DNA of 64,000 nucleotides, from contig JAEYNX010000021.1 in assembly GCA_023412215.1 (NCBI GenBank), positions 1 through 64,000 of the forward strand, written 5' to 3'. This DNA is from Bacillota bacterium. GTDB taxonomy: Bacteria; Bacillota; Clostridia; Oscillospirales; Ruminococcaceae. The notes under the pieces are model-generated. The model saw only the letters and a program-made list of their open reading frames with translations, had not been told where the DNA came from and ran no database searches. The position numbers were made by a program, and so were the translations under genes. Positions 53,255 through 62,645 of this stretch are shown one piece after another (position 1 is the stretch's first letter; each line of letters begins with the position of its first letter).

Positions 53255-53659
53255 GATGATTACCGTGCCTTTCTGATCTCATACCCTAACGGGCCTAAAA
53301 TCGTGATCAAGTGCTTCATCGGTTCCAAAAAATCCTGATCGCTACCTAAGGTTAAGCAATCGGTTCCTTGTTGATTATTATAGGGTTATTATTAAAATAC
53401 GTCAATAGTTTTTTCATCAATTCAAATAACTCATTGATAAAAAATTTTATTTTTCTCGAACGAACAATAAATATGACTAGATCAATCAAGTGTTTAACAT
53501 TTTTAAAAAGTCATGATGTAAAAATTAATTTCAAATATTAATTTCTTAAATAAAAATATCAGGTTGAATTTTTATGTAAAATGAAGTATAGTGAAGTCAA
53601 TTCCCAAGACCGGTATGCCATACACGCTTAAAACTTTGTAATCAGGAGGCCATAACAAC
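53255..53659. promoter_or_regulatory. AT-rich divergent promoter region
   Basis: For the plus-strand hydrolase TTGAAT (53564-53569) and TATAGT (53587-53592) are 17 bases apart. Just downstream near 53612, GTATGCCATAC is a perfect palindrome, an operator candidate. AGGAGG precedes the ATG at 53660. No gene is seen in the AT-rich remainder. Confidence 0.55.
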
Positions 53660-55738
53660 ATGAAAGAAGTCATCAACTTAAGCGCATTCCTGGCATCTCA
53701 GGGCACCGCGGCATATACCAAGGACACCGTAACGTTTTACCCCGACGCAGAGGGCTTTATCCGCCTTCGGCTGGAGGGCGGGCCCGGATCAATGGCCGGC
53801 GCCAACTGGACACAGCACCGTTATTTCATTGTCGATATGCTGGCCGATATGGACGCACAGGCGCTGATCAATGTTTTTTTTGAAAAAACGGCGCCCATGC
53901 CGGATGAGGAGCGCGGAACCATACTCTACGAAATGCTGCCCACCCGGCGCGTAAAATTGGCAGTGGATTTACAAGACCTGAAATCGGACCATTTCTTTCT
54001 GCTCACTTTGCCGGGAATGTTAAAGGGACGTATACGAAGCAACCCTTCCACCATCGGTGAAATGAAAGCGGTAGAGCTGCTGATACGCCCGGGCTATAGC
54101 CATGTTTTCAAAAGCTTTACGATCTTTGAAGCATATTTGTGCGACAGCCTGCCGGATATGAAGGTAATCGGCGAACCGATGGTGGACGAGCTGGGTCAGT
54201 GGACAATGAAGGAATGGAGCACCAAGGCGCACAGTGTAGAAGAGATGGTTGCATACCTACATCAAGAGTATGCCAGGGCAAAGGTCGATAACAGCTACCC
54301 CGTGGGCTGGAGCCGTTACGGCGGGTGGGAAAAGCTGAAATTTGACGCCACCGGATTTTTTCACACTCATTACGACGGTAAACGCTGGTGGCTGGTTGAC
54401 CCCGACGGCTATGCCTTCTTCAGTAACGGTATGTGCTACGGCAGCCGTATGGGCGTGCATGGGTTTGTAGATAAGATGGAAAACCTGTTTTCCTGGCTGC
54501 CGGGCCCGGAGGACTCCACCTATCAAGAGGCATGGACGACGGCAGACCAGATCGCCGAGTTTGTGAAACGCAACGGGGCAAAAGCGGGCGAAGGCAGAAA
54601 GATGTTTAACTTTGCCCGCGCCAATATGATCCGCGCGTTTGGCAAGGACGGCTGGTGGGACGCTTGGGTTAAAATTAACGTAGCACGTTTAAAACGGTGG
54701 GGCTTTAACACGATCGGCGTCGGTGTGAACAACTATAATGATGAACGTGTTATGGATTATCTTGAAAAGGCTAAAATCCCCTTTGTATGGACGCTTAAAA
54801 ATTTCCCGCTTACCGACGATTTAATCTTTCGGGATTTCCCGGATGTATACTCCGAGCAGTATGCCCAGCGCTCAAAGGTTTTTGCCGAAACACAGATACC
54901 CCCCTTCGTGGGCAACCCCTATATGATCGGCTACTTTATCAACAATGAGCCGGAGTGGAAGTTCCAGGTTTCCATCAATCTAGCGGAGCGTGTGTTTGCC
55001 CACCAAAAAAAGCTTGCCTCGAAAGGCGCTCTTATATCGTTGCTCAAGGAAAAATACGTTACCATCGAGGCGCTAAATCACGCATGGAAGCGGTCGTTTG
55101 CCTCGTTTGACGACCTCTGCACGCCCTTTGAGCATGCCGACCAGTTCAGCCCTCAGGCTTGTGAGGATATGAACTTTTTGCGTGAAAAGCTCCTGGAGAA
55201 ATATGCGCAGGTGCCGCAGGACGCACTGCGCCGGATAGACCCCGACCACATGAACCTCGGCCTACGCTACAGCAAAATCAGCGAGCGAGAGATCGCCGGC
55301 AGCAACTTTTTTGAGGTGCTTTCATTCAACTGCTATTTCCCTTCCCCGCTCGAAAGCCTGAATATCGCCTCAAACGCCATCGATATGCCCAGCATGATTG
55401 GCGAATGGCATATCGGCGGGGCGGATAAAGGCCTGCTTTCCTGCGGGCTGCTTGCCTCCGCTACTCAGGAGGAGCGCGGTGTTGCCTGTGAATACTATAT
55501 GCAGGCTGCCATGTGCCACAAAAACTGCGTAGGCATCCATTATTTTGAGATGAATGACCAGCCTTTGCTCGGCCGCTTTGACGGGGAATGCATGCAGCAC
55601 GGCGTAATCGACGTATGTAACCGCTCTTACGACGAGCTGGTGGCACATTTTGAGGCTACCAACCACAGATTGTATGATTTTGTCTCAGGGAATCTGCAGC
55701 CAACCGATGTAAAGGCCACTGTATTCAGAGCTCGATAG
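53660..55738 (+). CDS. Agarase-like glycoside hydrolase (GH50-like, clan GH-A)
   Basis: The 692-residue protein has an N-terminal beta domain of about 200 residues and a TIM barrel with KRWWLVDPDGYAFFSNGMCY, RLKRWGFNTIGVGVNNY, IGYFINNEPEWKF (acid/base Glu) and SMIGEWHIGGADKG (nucleophile Glu). This pattern matches GH50/beta-agarase-like enzymes, which split beta-galactosidic links. It has no signal peptide, so it should act on short imported oligosaccharides. The substrate need not be agar. It stands alone between the divergent operon and the second RpiR gene. Confidence 0.78.
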   Translation: MKEVINLSAFLASQGTAAYTKDTVTFYPDAEGFIRLRLEGGPGSMAGANWTQHRYFIVDMLADMDAQALINVFFEKTAPMPDEERGTILYEMLPTRRVKLAVDLQDLKSDHFFLLTLPGMLKGRIRSNPSTIGEMKAVELLIRPGYSHVFKSFTIFEAYLCDSLPDMKVIGEPMVDELGQWTMKEWSTKAHSVEEMVAYLHQEYARAKVDNSYPVGWSRYGGWEKLKFDATGFFHTHYDGKRWWLVDPDGYAFFSNGMCYGSRMGVHGFVDKMENLFSWLPGPEDSTYQEAWTTADQIAEFVKRNGAKAGEGRKMFNFARANMIRAFGKDGWWDAWVKINVARLKRWGFNTIGVGVNNYNDERVMDYLEKAKIPFVWTLKNFPLTDDLIFRDFPDVYSEQYAQRSKVFAETQIPPFVGNPYMIGYFINNEPEWKFQVSINLAERVFAHQKKLASKGALISLLKEKYVTIEALNHAWKRSFASFDDLCTPFEHADQFSPQACEDMNFLREKLLEKYAQVPQDALRRIDPDHMNLGLRYSKISEREIAGSNFFEVLSFNCYFPSPLESLNIASNAIDMPSMIGEWHIGGADKGLLSCGLLASATQEERGVACEYYMQAAMCHKNCVGIHYFEMNDQPLLGRFDGECMQHGVIDVCNRSYDELVAHFEATNHRLYDFVSGNLQPTDVKATVFRAR

Positions 55739-55744
55739 AAATAA

Positions 55745-55786
55745 GCAGAGATTGAATGCGGCTTTAAAGCCGCATTCAATCTCTGC
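55745..55786. terminator. 42-base perfect palindrome, bidirectional terminator
   Basis: The 42 bases from GCAGAGATTGAATGCGGC to its exact mirror at CTCTGC form a perfect palindrome with centre TTTAAA. It lies seven bases after the hydrolase stop and faces the convergent RpiR gene, so it can end both transcripts. Confidence 0.8.
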
Positions 55787-55846
55787 TGTTTATGGAGTGG
55801 ATTCGGTTATACTTTTATCTTTACAGCGGCACAGCACCGCACCCGT

Positions 55847-56707
55847 TTACGGTTTTGCCCCGCCGCGCATTCTGCCGGCCGCAAAGCGGGACTTATCAAG
55901 AAAGGGTTTTACCTTGGCATAATCCTTGCTGGCTACCGCGGTATAGAGAATATCAATGATCGTGAGCTGGCTGATACGTGAGCTCATCGCACCGCTGCGG
56001 ATAAGGTTCTCCGTACTGTAGGTGCTCAGGCAGATATCCGCAACCGAGCTGAGAGAATTGATCCCATGCTTTGTGATCGATATGATGGTTGCGGAAGTCT
56101 TTTTGGCGACGTCCGCCAGCATGAGAATATCCCGCGTTTCTCCGCTGTAGGAGATAAGGACGGCTACATCGCCCTTTTTGAGTGTCGTCGCGCTGAGTAT
56201 CTGCACATGGGTGTCTGCGCTGGCATTGCTGGCTTTGTTAATACGCAGAAATTTGCTGTGCGCATCCAAGGCGACCAAGCCGGAGGTGCCGACCCCGTAA
56301 AAATCCACGCGCGCCGCCGTACTGATCGCGTTTACGGCCTTCTCCAGCTCCCGGAAATCCAGAATCTGAAGCGAGCTGTCGATCGCCTTCATATTACTCA
56401 TCGACACACTTTTGGCGATGGACGAAAGGCTGTCACCGGGGCGTACATCTTCGTAAACAATGTTTTCGTCCCGATTGGCGCTGATATCTGCGGTAAGCAG
56501 TCGGCAAAAGTCCTTATAACCGGCGTAGCCTAGTTTCTTGCACAGCCTTACTACAGACGACGGGCTTGTAGCGCAGGCTACCGCCAGCTCGTCGATGGAT
56601 TTTTTCGGTACCTCTTCGGGAAACTGAAGCACGTATTCCGCTACCAGCTTTTCTTTTTTGCTTAGACTGTTGAGTGATTCTTTAATCCTAAGGCAGCACC
56701 CCGTCAT
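55847..56707 (-). CDS. RpiR-family regulator, copy 2
   Basis: I start at 56707 (MTGCCLRIKESLNS) by match to copy 1; the frame to 56758 adds an unlikely tail. The 286-residue protein has the helix-turn-helix SIDELAVACATSPSSVVRLC and the SIS domain VDFYGVGTSGLVALDAHSKF and AVLISYSGETRDILMLADV. It is divergent from the LplB-type transporter operon and probably controls it in response to a sugar phosphate. Confidence 0.93.
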   Translation of the reverse strand: MTGCCLRIKESLNSLSKKEKLVAEYVLQFPEEVPKKSIDELAVACATSPSSVVRLCKKLGYAGYKDFCRLLTADISANRDENIVYEDVRPGDSLSSIAKSVSMSNMKAIDSSLQILDFRELEKAVNAISTAARVDFYGVGTSGLVALDAHSKFLRINKASNASADTHVQILSATTLKKGDVAVLISYSGETRDILMLADVAKKTSATIISITKHGINSLSSVADICLSTYSTENLIRSGAMSSRISQLTIIDILYTAVASKDYAKVKPFLDKSRFAAGRMRGGAKP

Positions 56708-56845
56708 AGTAAGCCCCATTCTGCCGCTTGATGTGGCATTTAATTCTAATATACCCATTCCTTACGTTTATTTTACCATTTTCTTATTAAAGGTCAAGCA
56801 ATTGAAAGTATATTTAAAAAATATTTTTATTTTGAGTAAAAAGTA

Positions 56846-56874
56846 TTGACAAATTATATTCAAAAATCTATACT
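56846..56874 (+). promoter_or_regulatory. Transporter operon promoter
   Basis: TTGACA (56846-56851) and TATACT (56869-56874) are exactly 17 bases apart, a near-consensus promoter. The leader to 56956 holds GGTATACG near 56931, similar to the half-site near 53612. Confidence 0.75.
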
Positions 56875-56955
56875 ATGACCATCAACAAAAACCATCGGCA
56901 TACCTCCCTGCAATTTATACAAAATCACGGTATACGTAAGAGAGGAGAACCCCGC

Positions 56956-57912
56956 ATGATAAACCGCAGCAAACATCTGACTACTGTTGCCGTACCAACG
57001 AAGAAAAGCCTCTTGTCGTACCTGAAACAGGAATACCTGCTTTATTTGATTATGGTGCCAGGCTTGCTCTACTTTGTTGTTTTTAAATACATACCGATGT
57101 ACGGCGTTTCAATTGCCTTTCAAGACTATAATATCTTTAACCCGAGTTCCTCTCCGTGGGTGGGCTTTGCAAAATTTCAGGAGCTGTTTGCTCAGGTAGG
57201 CTTTCAGCGGGCACTCATCAACAATATCGTGATCAGCCTGCAAAAGCTGGTAGTCGGCTTCCCCATCCCCATCATCCTCTCGCTGATGATCAACGAGGTC
57301 GGCAGCCGCCGGTATAAAAAAGTGATTCAAACATCCGTCATCCTACCAAACTTCGTTTCCTGGGTGGTAATCAACGGCCTGTTATTCGCGCTGTTCTCAC
57401 CGAATATGGGCGGCATCAAGCAAATAGCCGACCTGTTTGGTTACACCGGCGAACTGCCGAACCTTTTAACAAGTAAAGAATCCTTTCAAAGCGTTATCTT
57501 ATGGTCGCACGTATGGAAGAATGCGGGTATGGGCACCATCGTTTACCTTGCGGCACTCATGAGTATCGATACCCAGCTTTACGAGGCCGCTTCAATCGAT
57601 GGTGCCGGAAAGTGGAAACAACTTTTGCATATTACCCTCCCCGGCATCCGCTCCACCATCATTGTGCTGCTGATGTTTCGTGTAGGCGAGGTGATGAACG
57701 CAGGGTTCGACCAGATTTTCGCCATTACAAACCCGATTGTAAACCCTGTGGCCGATATTATCGACACGTTTGTTTACCGTTTGGGTATGCAAAACCAGCA
57801 GTTCTCCATCGCTACGGCAGCCGGTCTGTTTAAGTCGGTAATCGGTCTTCTTCTGGTGCTGGGCACCAACGCGATAGCGAAGAAAATAGACCCCGACAGC
57901 AGCATGATATAA
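56956..57912 (+). CDS. LplB-type sugar ABC permease
   Basis: I start at 56956 (MINRSKHLTT), behind AGGAGA. The 318-residue permease has six membrane segments, VFKYIPMYGVSIAFQDYN, the LplB signature, and the EAA loop YEAASIDGAGKWKQLLHITLP. It is the first gene of the importer. Such systems import plant or algal oligosaccharides. Confidence 0.94.
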   Translation: MINRSKHLTTVAVPTKKSLLSYLKQEYLLYLIMVPGLLYFVVFKYIPMYGVSIAFQDYNIFNPSSSPWVGFAKFQELFAQVGFQRALINNIVISLQKLVVGFPIPIILSLMINEVGSRRYKKVIQTSVILPNFVSWVVINGLLFALFSPNMGGIKQIADLFGYTGELPNLLTSKESFQSVILWSHVWKNAGMGTIVYLAALMSIDTQLYEAASIDGAGKWKQLLHITLPGIRSTIIVLLMFRVGEVMNAGFDQIFAITNPIVNPVADIIDTFVYRLGMQNQQFSIATAAGLFKSVIGLLLVLGTNAIAKKIDPDSSMI

Positions 57913-57925
57913 GGGAGGGTAAGTG

Positions 57926-58804
57926 ATGAAAAAGCCAAAAGTTGAAAAAATCGGCATGTTTATTAACGGCGGCGTCCTGCTGCTGCTTGCATTTATCACC
58001 ATATACCCTTTCTGGCACGTGCTTATGTATTCGATCAGCAACTCTCAGGCGGCATCGGCCGGCGGATTGTTCTTTATTCCCAAAGGCTTCGACCTGCTGG
58101 GCTATAAGCTGGTGCTTCAGCAGCCGCAAATCTATCAGGCATATTGGAATACCATTGCCCGAACATTTGTCGGCACGCTTATCAGCATGCTGTTAACCGC
58201 GACATTGGCCTACCCGCTGTCGCTGCCCCGGCTAAGGGGCAGAGGTTTCTTGTGCGCCGCAATCTTTTTCACCATGCTGTTTAACGGCGGTATGATCCCC
58301 ACCTACCTCTTGGTAAGCGATTTAAACATGGTCGATAATTTTTCGGCCCTTGTAATACCGAATGCGGTAAGCGCTTACAATCTGTTTATCATGCGCAACT
58401 ATTTCCAGACGATCCCGGCGAGCCTGGAAGAATCGGCAAGAATCGACGGGGCGAACCCTCTTACCATCCTGTTTAGAATTATCCTGCCGATGTCCGCCCC
58501 GACCTTAGCCGCTGTGGGCATGTTTTACGGCGTGGCCAACTGGAACGAATATATGGACGGCGTACTTTACATCAACAGCAACCACCTGCAGATCTTGCAG
58601 GTATACCTCCGCAACCTGTTTGCATCGGCGGGCGCCGGCGCCGTACTTTCCGGTGTGCAGGGAATCAGCGAGGCCAGTAAGGTAACGGAGGAAACATTAA
58701 AAATGGTTACCATCGCTATTTCTGTTATACCTATTCTTATTGTATACCCATATCTGCAAAAATACTATACAAAAGGAGTGACAGTTGGTGCGGTAAAAGG
58801 TTAA
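57926..58804 (+). CDS. YtcP-type sugar ABC permease
   Basis: I start at the ATG at 57926 (MKKPKVEKIG), after GGGAGGG. The 292-residue permease has six membrane segments, YPFWHVLMYSISNSQAAS near the N-terminus, and the EAA loop EESARIDGANPLTILFRII, ending GAVKG. It pairs with the LplB-type permease. As in the first transporter, no ATPase is encoded. Confidence 0.94.
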   Translation: MKKPKVEKIGMFINGGVLLLLAFITIYPFWHVLMYSISNSQAASAGGLFFIPKGFDLLGYKLVLQQPQIYQAYWNTIARTFVGTLISMLLTATLAYPLSLPRLRGRGFLCAAIFFTMLFNGGMIPTYLLVSDLNMVDNFSALVIPNAVSAYNLFIMRNYFQTIPASLEESARIDGANPLTILFRIILPMSAPTLAAVGMFYGVANWNEYMDGVLYINSNHLQILQVYLRNLFASAGAGAVLSGVQGISEASKVTEETLKMVTIAISVIPILIVYPYLQKYYTKGVTVGAVKG

Positions 58805-58855
58805 GTGGTTGAGTACACTGATGTCAATATAAAATAAAAAACAAGGAGAGAGCTT

Positions 58856-60424
58856 ATGAATTACATTAAAAAAATCGCCAGTGTATTACTCGCAGCCTTA
58901 ATGTTGTTCTCTGTCAGCGCATGCGGAACCCCTGCTGCAACCCCCAGTACCCCCGTTAGCTCCGCCGCAAGCGAAGCCGCCACCTCGGACGTTTCCTCCT
59001 TCACCTACTTAGGAGACCCCGCCGAACTAAGTATCCTTGTTACCGGTGACAATACACCACCCGAAGACAACTCCGTTTTAAAAGAGATCACCGCAAAAAC
59101 AAATGTAACGCTTAAGGTAACCTATGTGTCCGCGGGCGATGTAACAGCCAAGCTGAACACTTTAATCGCTGCAAAAACCCTGCCGGATATATTCCGTGTC
59201 GCCTCACTCTCCAATGCGGAGAACCTTAAAAGCAATAACATGCTTGCCGACCTGACACAGTACGTGCAGGCTGCCCCCGCAATACAGCAGGAGCTCGGCA
59301 TCACGCTCGCTTCCCACCCGCTTAACAAGTCGGGGAAGATTTTTGCACTGTTCACCGCTTCGACACCCTATGCACAGAATATGAGCATCCGTACCGACTG
59401 GCTGAAGAATGTCGGCATGGAAATGCCCACCGATTTGGAGACACTTTATAACGTACTGGACGCGTTTACCAATAAGGACCCCGACGGCAACGGGCAGAAG
59501 GATACCATCGGCCTTGGCGCCTCAATCGTTTCCACTTGGAACAACTTCGCCTCTATCCTGGGGGCTTACGGAATCGCTTCCAACCCCACCGAAATGCGCC
59601 CGATTCAGCTGGAAGACGGCACCATTACTACGGCTTTAAAGCATAAAAACTTTCTCGAGGCCGTTAAGTACTTCCGCAGACTGTATGAGGCCGGTTTGAT
59701 GGACCCTGACTTTGCCACCATCCCCCAGATGGATTCGTTTGGAAAGCTGTGGAACGGCAAAGTTGGCGCATTCGACTTCCAGTGCGCCGGTACCACCAAC
59801 AACTGGATGCCCTCGCGCTACACCGAAAACCCGGTGCCTACCTTCGACTTTGCGGTAATCAAAGGCCCGGACGGCACCGCCGCGCAGGGGAAACAGTACC
59901 CCACCTTCAACCCCAGTATCGTGGTAAGCGCAACCTGCAAGGATATCGGGGCCGCCGTGAGGGTTTTAGACTTTTTAATGTCTGAAGACGGCAACACCCT
60001 TGTAACACTGGGTGTGGAAGGCAAGCACTTTAACTGGTTAAACAAGGACGCCGGAACATACGAGATGATTCCTCCGTATAACGACAGTACCACAAACCGC
60101 AACGACGGTGTGTTTGTTTACTCCGACTTCATCACCCCCAAAATGACGACAGAGCGTCGCACCTTCAACGAGCAGACCAAGGCCGGTGTTGCACAGGCCG
60201 ATGCGATGTGCACCATAGAGTGGCCTTTCATCTATACTGCTTTTGACGCTGAGAGTATGTATGGGAAAAATCTGAATGACATAGAAAAAGAGATCTTCTG
60301 CCAGCTGATTACGACAAAGGGCAACTTAGAGCAGGAGTATCAGGATGGCGTTGCCCGTTGGGAAGCGGAAGGCGGCTCAGATTGGGAAGCCGGCGCTACC
60401 GAAGCCTATAAATCACAGCAATAA
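58856..60424 (+). CDS. LplA-type substrate-binding lipoprotein
   Basis: The 522-residue protein has a lipoprotein signal ending FSVSAC (Cys near residue 23), a Ala/Ser/Thr-rich linker and a large solute-binding domain (LPDIFRVASLSNAENLK, NKDPDGNGQKDTIGLG). The DPDGNGxKDTIG block is a calcium-loop-like signature of LplA-type oligosaccharide binders. It completes the importer. AGGAGAG precedes the ATG. Confidence 0.94.
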   Translation: MNYIKKIASVLLAALMLFSVSACGTPAATPSTPVSSAASEAATSDVSSFTYLGDPAELSILVTGDNTPPEDNSVLKEITAKTNVTLKVTYVSAGDVTAKLNTLIAAKTLPDIFRVASLSNAENLKSNNMLADLTQYVQAAPAIQQELGITLASHPLNKSGKIFALFTASTPYAQNMSIRTDWLKNVGMEMPTDLETLYNVLDAFTNKDPDGNGQKDTIGLGASIVSTWNNFASILGAYGIASNPTEMRPIQLEDGTITTALKHKNFLEAVKYFRRLYEAGLMDPDFATIPQMDSFGKLWNGKVGAFDFQCAGTTNNWMPSRYTENPVPTFDFAVIKGPDGTAAQGKQYPTFNPSIVVSATCKDIGAAVRVLDFLMSEDGNTLVTLGVEGKHFNWLNKDAGTYEMIPPYNDSTTNRNDGVFVYSDFITPKMTTERRTFNEQTKAGVAQADAMCTIEWPFIYTAFDAESMYGKNLNDIEKEIFCQLITTKGNLEQEYQDGVARWEAEGGSDWEAGATEAYKSQQ

Positions 60425-60656
60425 AGCCCCACCAATTTCAGCAACAGATACGCGAAACATCTTCTACACAACACGGCTGACGTTTTACTAAACACTTTAA
60501 TATATTACGTCAATGCAGCCACCACACCAAACATTTAACTCAGCAGTCGGCTTTAAATAGCCGCCTGTGCTACACAGTAAACGCCGTATTAATAACCAAG
60601 CCGTGTGCTTTCCCCCTCAGGGGGTGGCACACGGCTAATTCATAGGAGGCCAATTA
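60425..60656. other. Gap with a GC-rich hairpin
   Basis: GCCGTGTGC (60600-60608) pairs with GCACACGGC (60627-60635), with an inner CCCCC/GGGGG stem. No T-run follows, so it may tune expression by mRNA processing between the high-level binding protein and the downstream enzymes. AGGAGG follows, before the ATG at 60657. No gene is seen in the rest. Confidence 0.5.
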
Positions 60657-62642
60657 ATGTATCAGACAATAAAAGCAGGTAAGCTGCAATTACAAATAAA
60701 TGAAGACGCCAACCGCATCAGGTGGTCGGCGGAAGGGCTCCCATTACGAAATGAGGAGCTGGCCGACCTGTGGCGCGTGCACCTGGACGACGGCTATTAC
60801 CGTTCGATGACGGTGCGCTCCTCACGTCAAAAGGGCTGCGTCAGCGCTACGGAGAACGGATGGGTAATCCGATATTCCCAACTGACAGGGGATGACGGAC
60901 GGGTATTTGATATCGCCTTTACCGTACACATCACGGTTGCCACGCACACCTATCCATCCCTTGAGATGTGGGCGGAGGTAGACAATCACAGCGCCGCACG
61001 CTTAAACGAGCTGCAGCTGCCTTTTATAGACCTTTCGGTAATAGGCTGCGAGCAGCGGGCGCAGGATATTTTGTACAAGATGAACGGGCTGGGCGAAAAG
61101 ATTTTAAACCCGTGGGAGGCTCTTAAGAAGTCACATACAGAGTATATGGCCGCGGACTACGACGAGATATGGGATACCGTGCAATACCCCTGTGCCGCCG
61201 GTATGTGCTGGTTTGGGGTGGAGAGCGGCGAACACTTTTTATATGTCGGGCGTCATGACAACCAATTCAGAACCGCGACCCTCGCGACTGGCCTCGCCCC
61301 GAGGCACGCAAGCCCCCGGCTCATTTTATCGGTTTCAAACTACCTGCTTGCAAAAACGGGAGAAAAGCTCACAAGCGCGCATTCCGTTGTATCGCTCAAT
61401 AAAGGAGACTGGAAAACCGGCTCGGATATCTACGGGAGCTGGGCGAGAAGCGACTGGTACTTTGTCCCCCAAAAGCCCGAGTGGGTTCAAAACATGACCG
61501 GCTGGCAAAGGATTATCCTGCGCCACCAATACGGTGAGGTATTCTTTCGCTATAAAGACCTGCCGCATATCTATCAGGAGGGCAAGCGGTACGGGCTTGA
61601 TACGCTCATGGTATTCGGCTGGTGGAAAGGCCGATTTGACAACGGTTACCCCGTCTATGAAGCCGACCCCGAGCTGGGCGGCGAGGAAGCGCTGCGCAAG
61701 GCCATTGAAGAAATTCACGCAATGGGCGGCCATGTGGCGCTTTACACCAACGGCATCCTAATTGACATCTCTACGGATTATTATAAGACGATCGGCTACA
61801 GAATCAGCAAAAAGGATTTGGACCACAATGAATACCGCGACCACTACCAGTTTTCGAACAACGGTATGCTGCTGCGCAGCTTCGGGTACAAAAGCTTTGT
61901 TACCGCCTGCCCCGCAACACCGGAATGGCGGGCGCAGCTGCTGCACAACGCGAAAGTAAAGCTCGCCTTCCAGTCGGACTCGATCTTCTTCGACCAGATG
62001 GGCGGGCACAAGCCGGTGCTCTGCTTTGACGAAACGCATCAGCACGGCGCGCGCGGCGACGCGGAGCCCGCCTGGCGCATCCGCAACATGGATGCCATAC
62101 GCGCCCTTTGCGGCCCGGAGCAGGCCTTCGGAACCGAGCAGACGGTGGATGCCTTCGCGCCGCACATAGACTATCATCACGGATGCCAGTACGGCAATAT
62201 CTTCGGCGAGACGGCGTTCCCCGAGCTGTTTCTGCGCACCTTCCCCGAGCCCATTATGACCGACCGTTTTCTGCATGACAACCGCGCGGATTTTAAACGG
62301 CTCTTAAACTACGCCTTTGTGTACGGGTTCCGGTTTGACGTCTCGGTTTACCGCGGCAGAAAGTCTATCATAAGCGACCTGCCGGATTACGCCGCGTACA
62401 TCAAGAAATTGACCGACATCAAAGAGCAATATCATGCCTTCTTTTATCAGGGGCGTTTTGTCTGCAACCATACCCTTACCCTGCCTGCGGGCGTTCGCAT
62501 GACCGAGTACGAAAACCCAGAGGGGCAGGCCCTGCTGGTGTTCTGGAACGATTCCGGCGCACCCGTGGAGTTTACGGCCGGCGACAGACCGGTGCGTCTG
62601 GCACCGCAGGAGGTGGATTGCCTGGTTTGGAAAGAAGACTAA
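60657..62642 (+). CDS. DUF6259-type protein, probable glycoside hydrolase
   Basis: The 661-residue protein has an N-terminal beta domain (to about 270) and a TIM-barrel-like region with LDTLMVFGWWKGRFDNGYP, GGHVALYTNGILID, DSIFFDQMGG and FGTEQTVDAFAPH. The pattern matches DUF6259 proteins found in polysaccharide loci. The Asp in FFDQMGG and the Glu in GTEQT are the kind of acidic residues used by retaining glycosidases, but no activity is established to my knowledge. It has no signal peptide, so it is cytoplasmic. Three bases separate it from the epimerase gene. Confidence 0.7.
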   Translation: MYQTIKAGKLQLQINEDANRIRWSAEGLPLRNEELADLWRVHLDDGYYRSMTVRSSRQKGCVSATENGWVIRYSQLTGDDGRVFDIAFTVHITVATHTYPSLEMWAEVDNHSAARLNELQLPFIDLSVIGCEQRAQDILYKMNGLGEKILNPWEALKKSHTEYMAADYDEIWDTVQYPCAAGMCWFGVESGEHFLYVGRHDNQFRTATLATGLAPRHASPRLILSVSNYLLAKTGEKLTSAHSVVSLNKGDWKTGSDIYGSWARSDWYFVPQKPEWVQNMTGWQRIILRHQYGEVFFRYKDLPHIYQEGKRYGLDTLMVFGWWKGRFDNGYPVYEADPELGGEEALRKAIEEIHAMGGHVALYTNGILIDISTDYYKTIGYRISKKDLDHNEYRDHYQFSNNGMLLRSFGYKSFVTACPATPEWRAQLLHNAKVKLAFQSDSIFFDQMGGHKPVLCFDETHQHGARGDAEPAWRIRNMDAIRALCGPEQAFGTEQTVDAFAPHIDYHHGCQYGNIFGETAFPELFLRTFPEPIMTDRFLHDNRADFKRLLNYAFVYGFRFDVSVYRGRKSIISDLPDYAAYIKKLTDIKEQYHAFFYQGRFVCNHTLTLPAGVRMTEYENPEGQALLVFWNDSGAPVEFTAGDRPVRLAPQEVDCLVWKED

Positions 62643-62645
62643 GGC

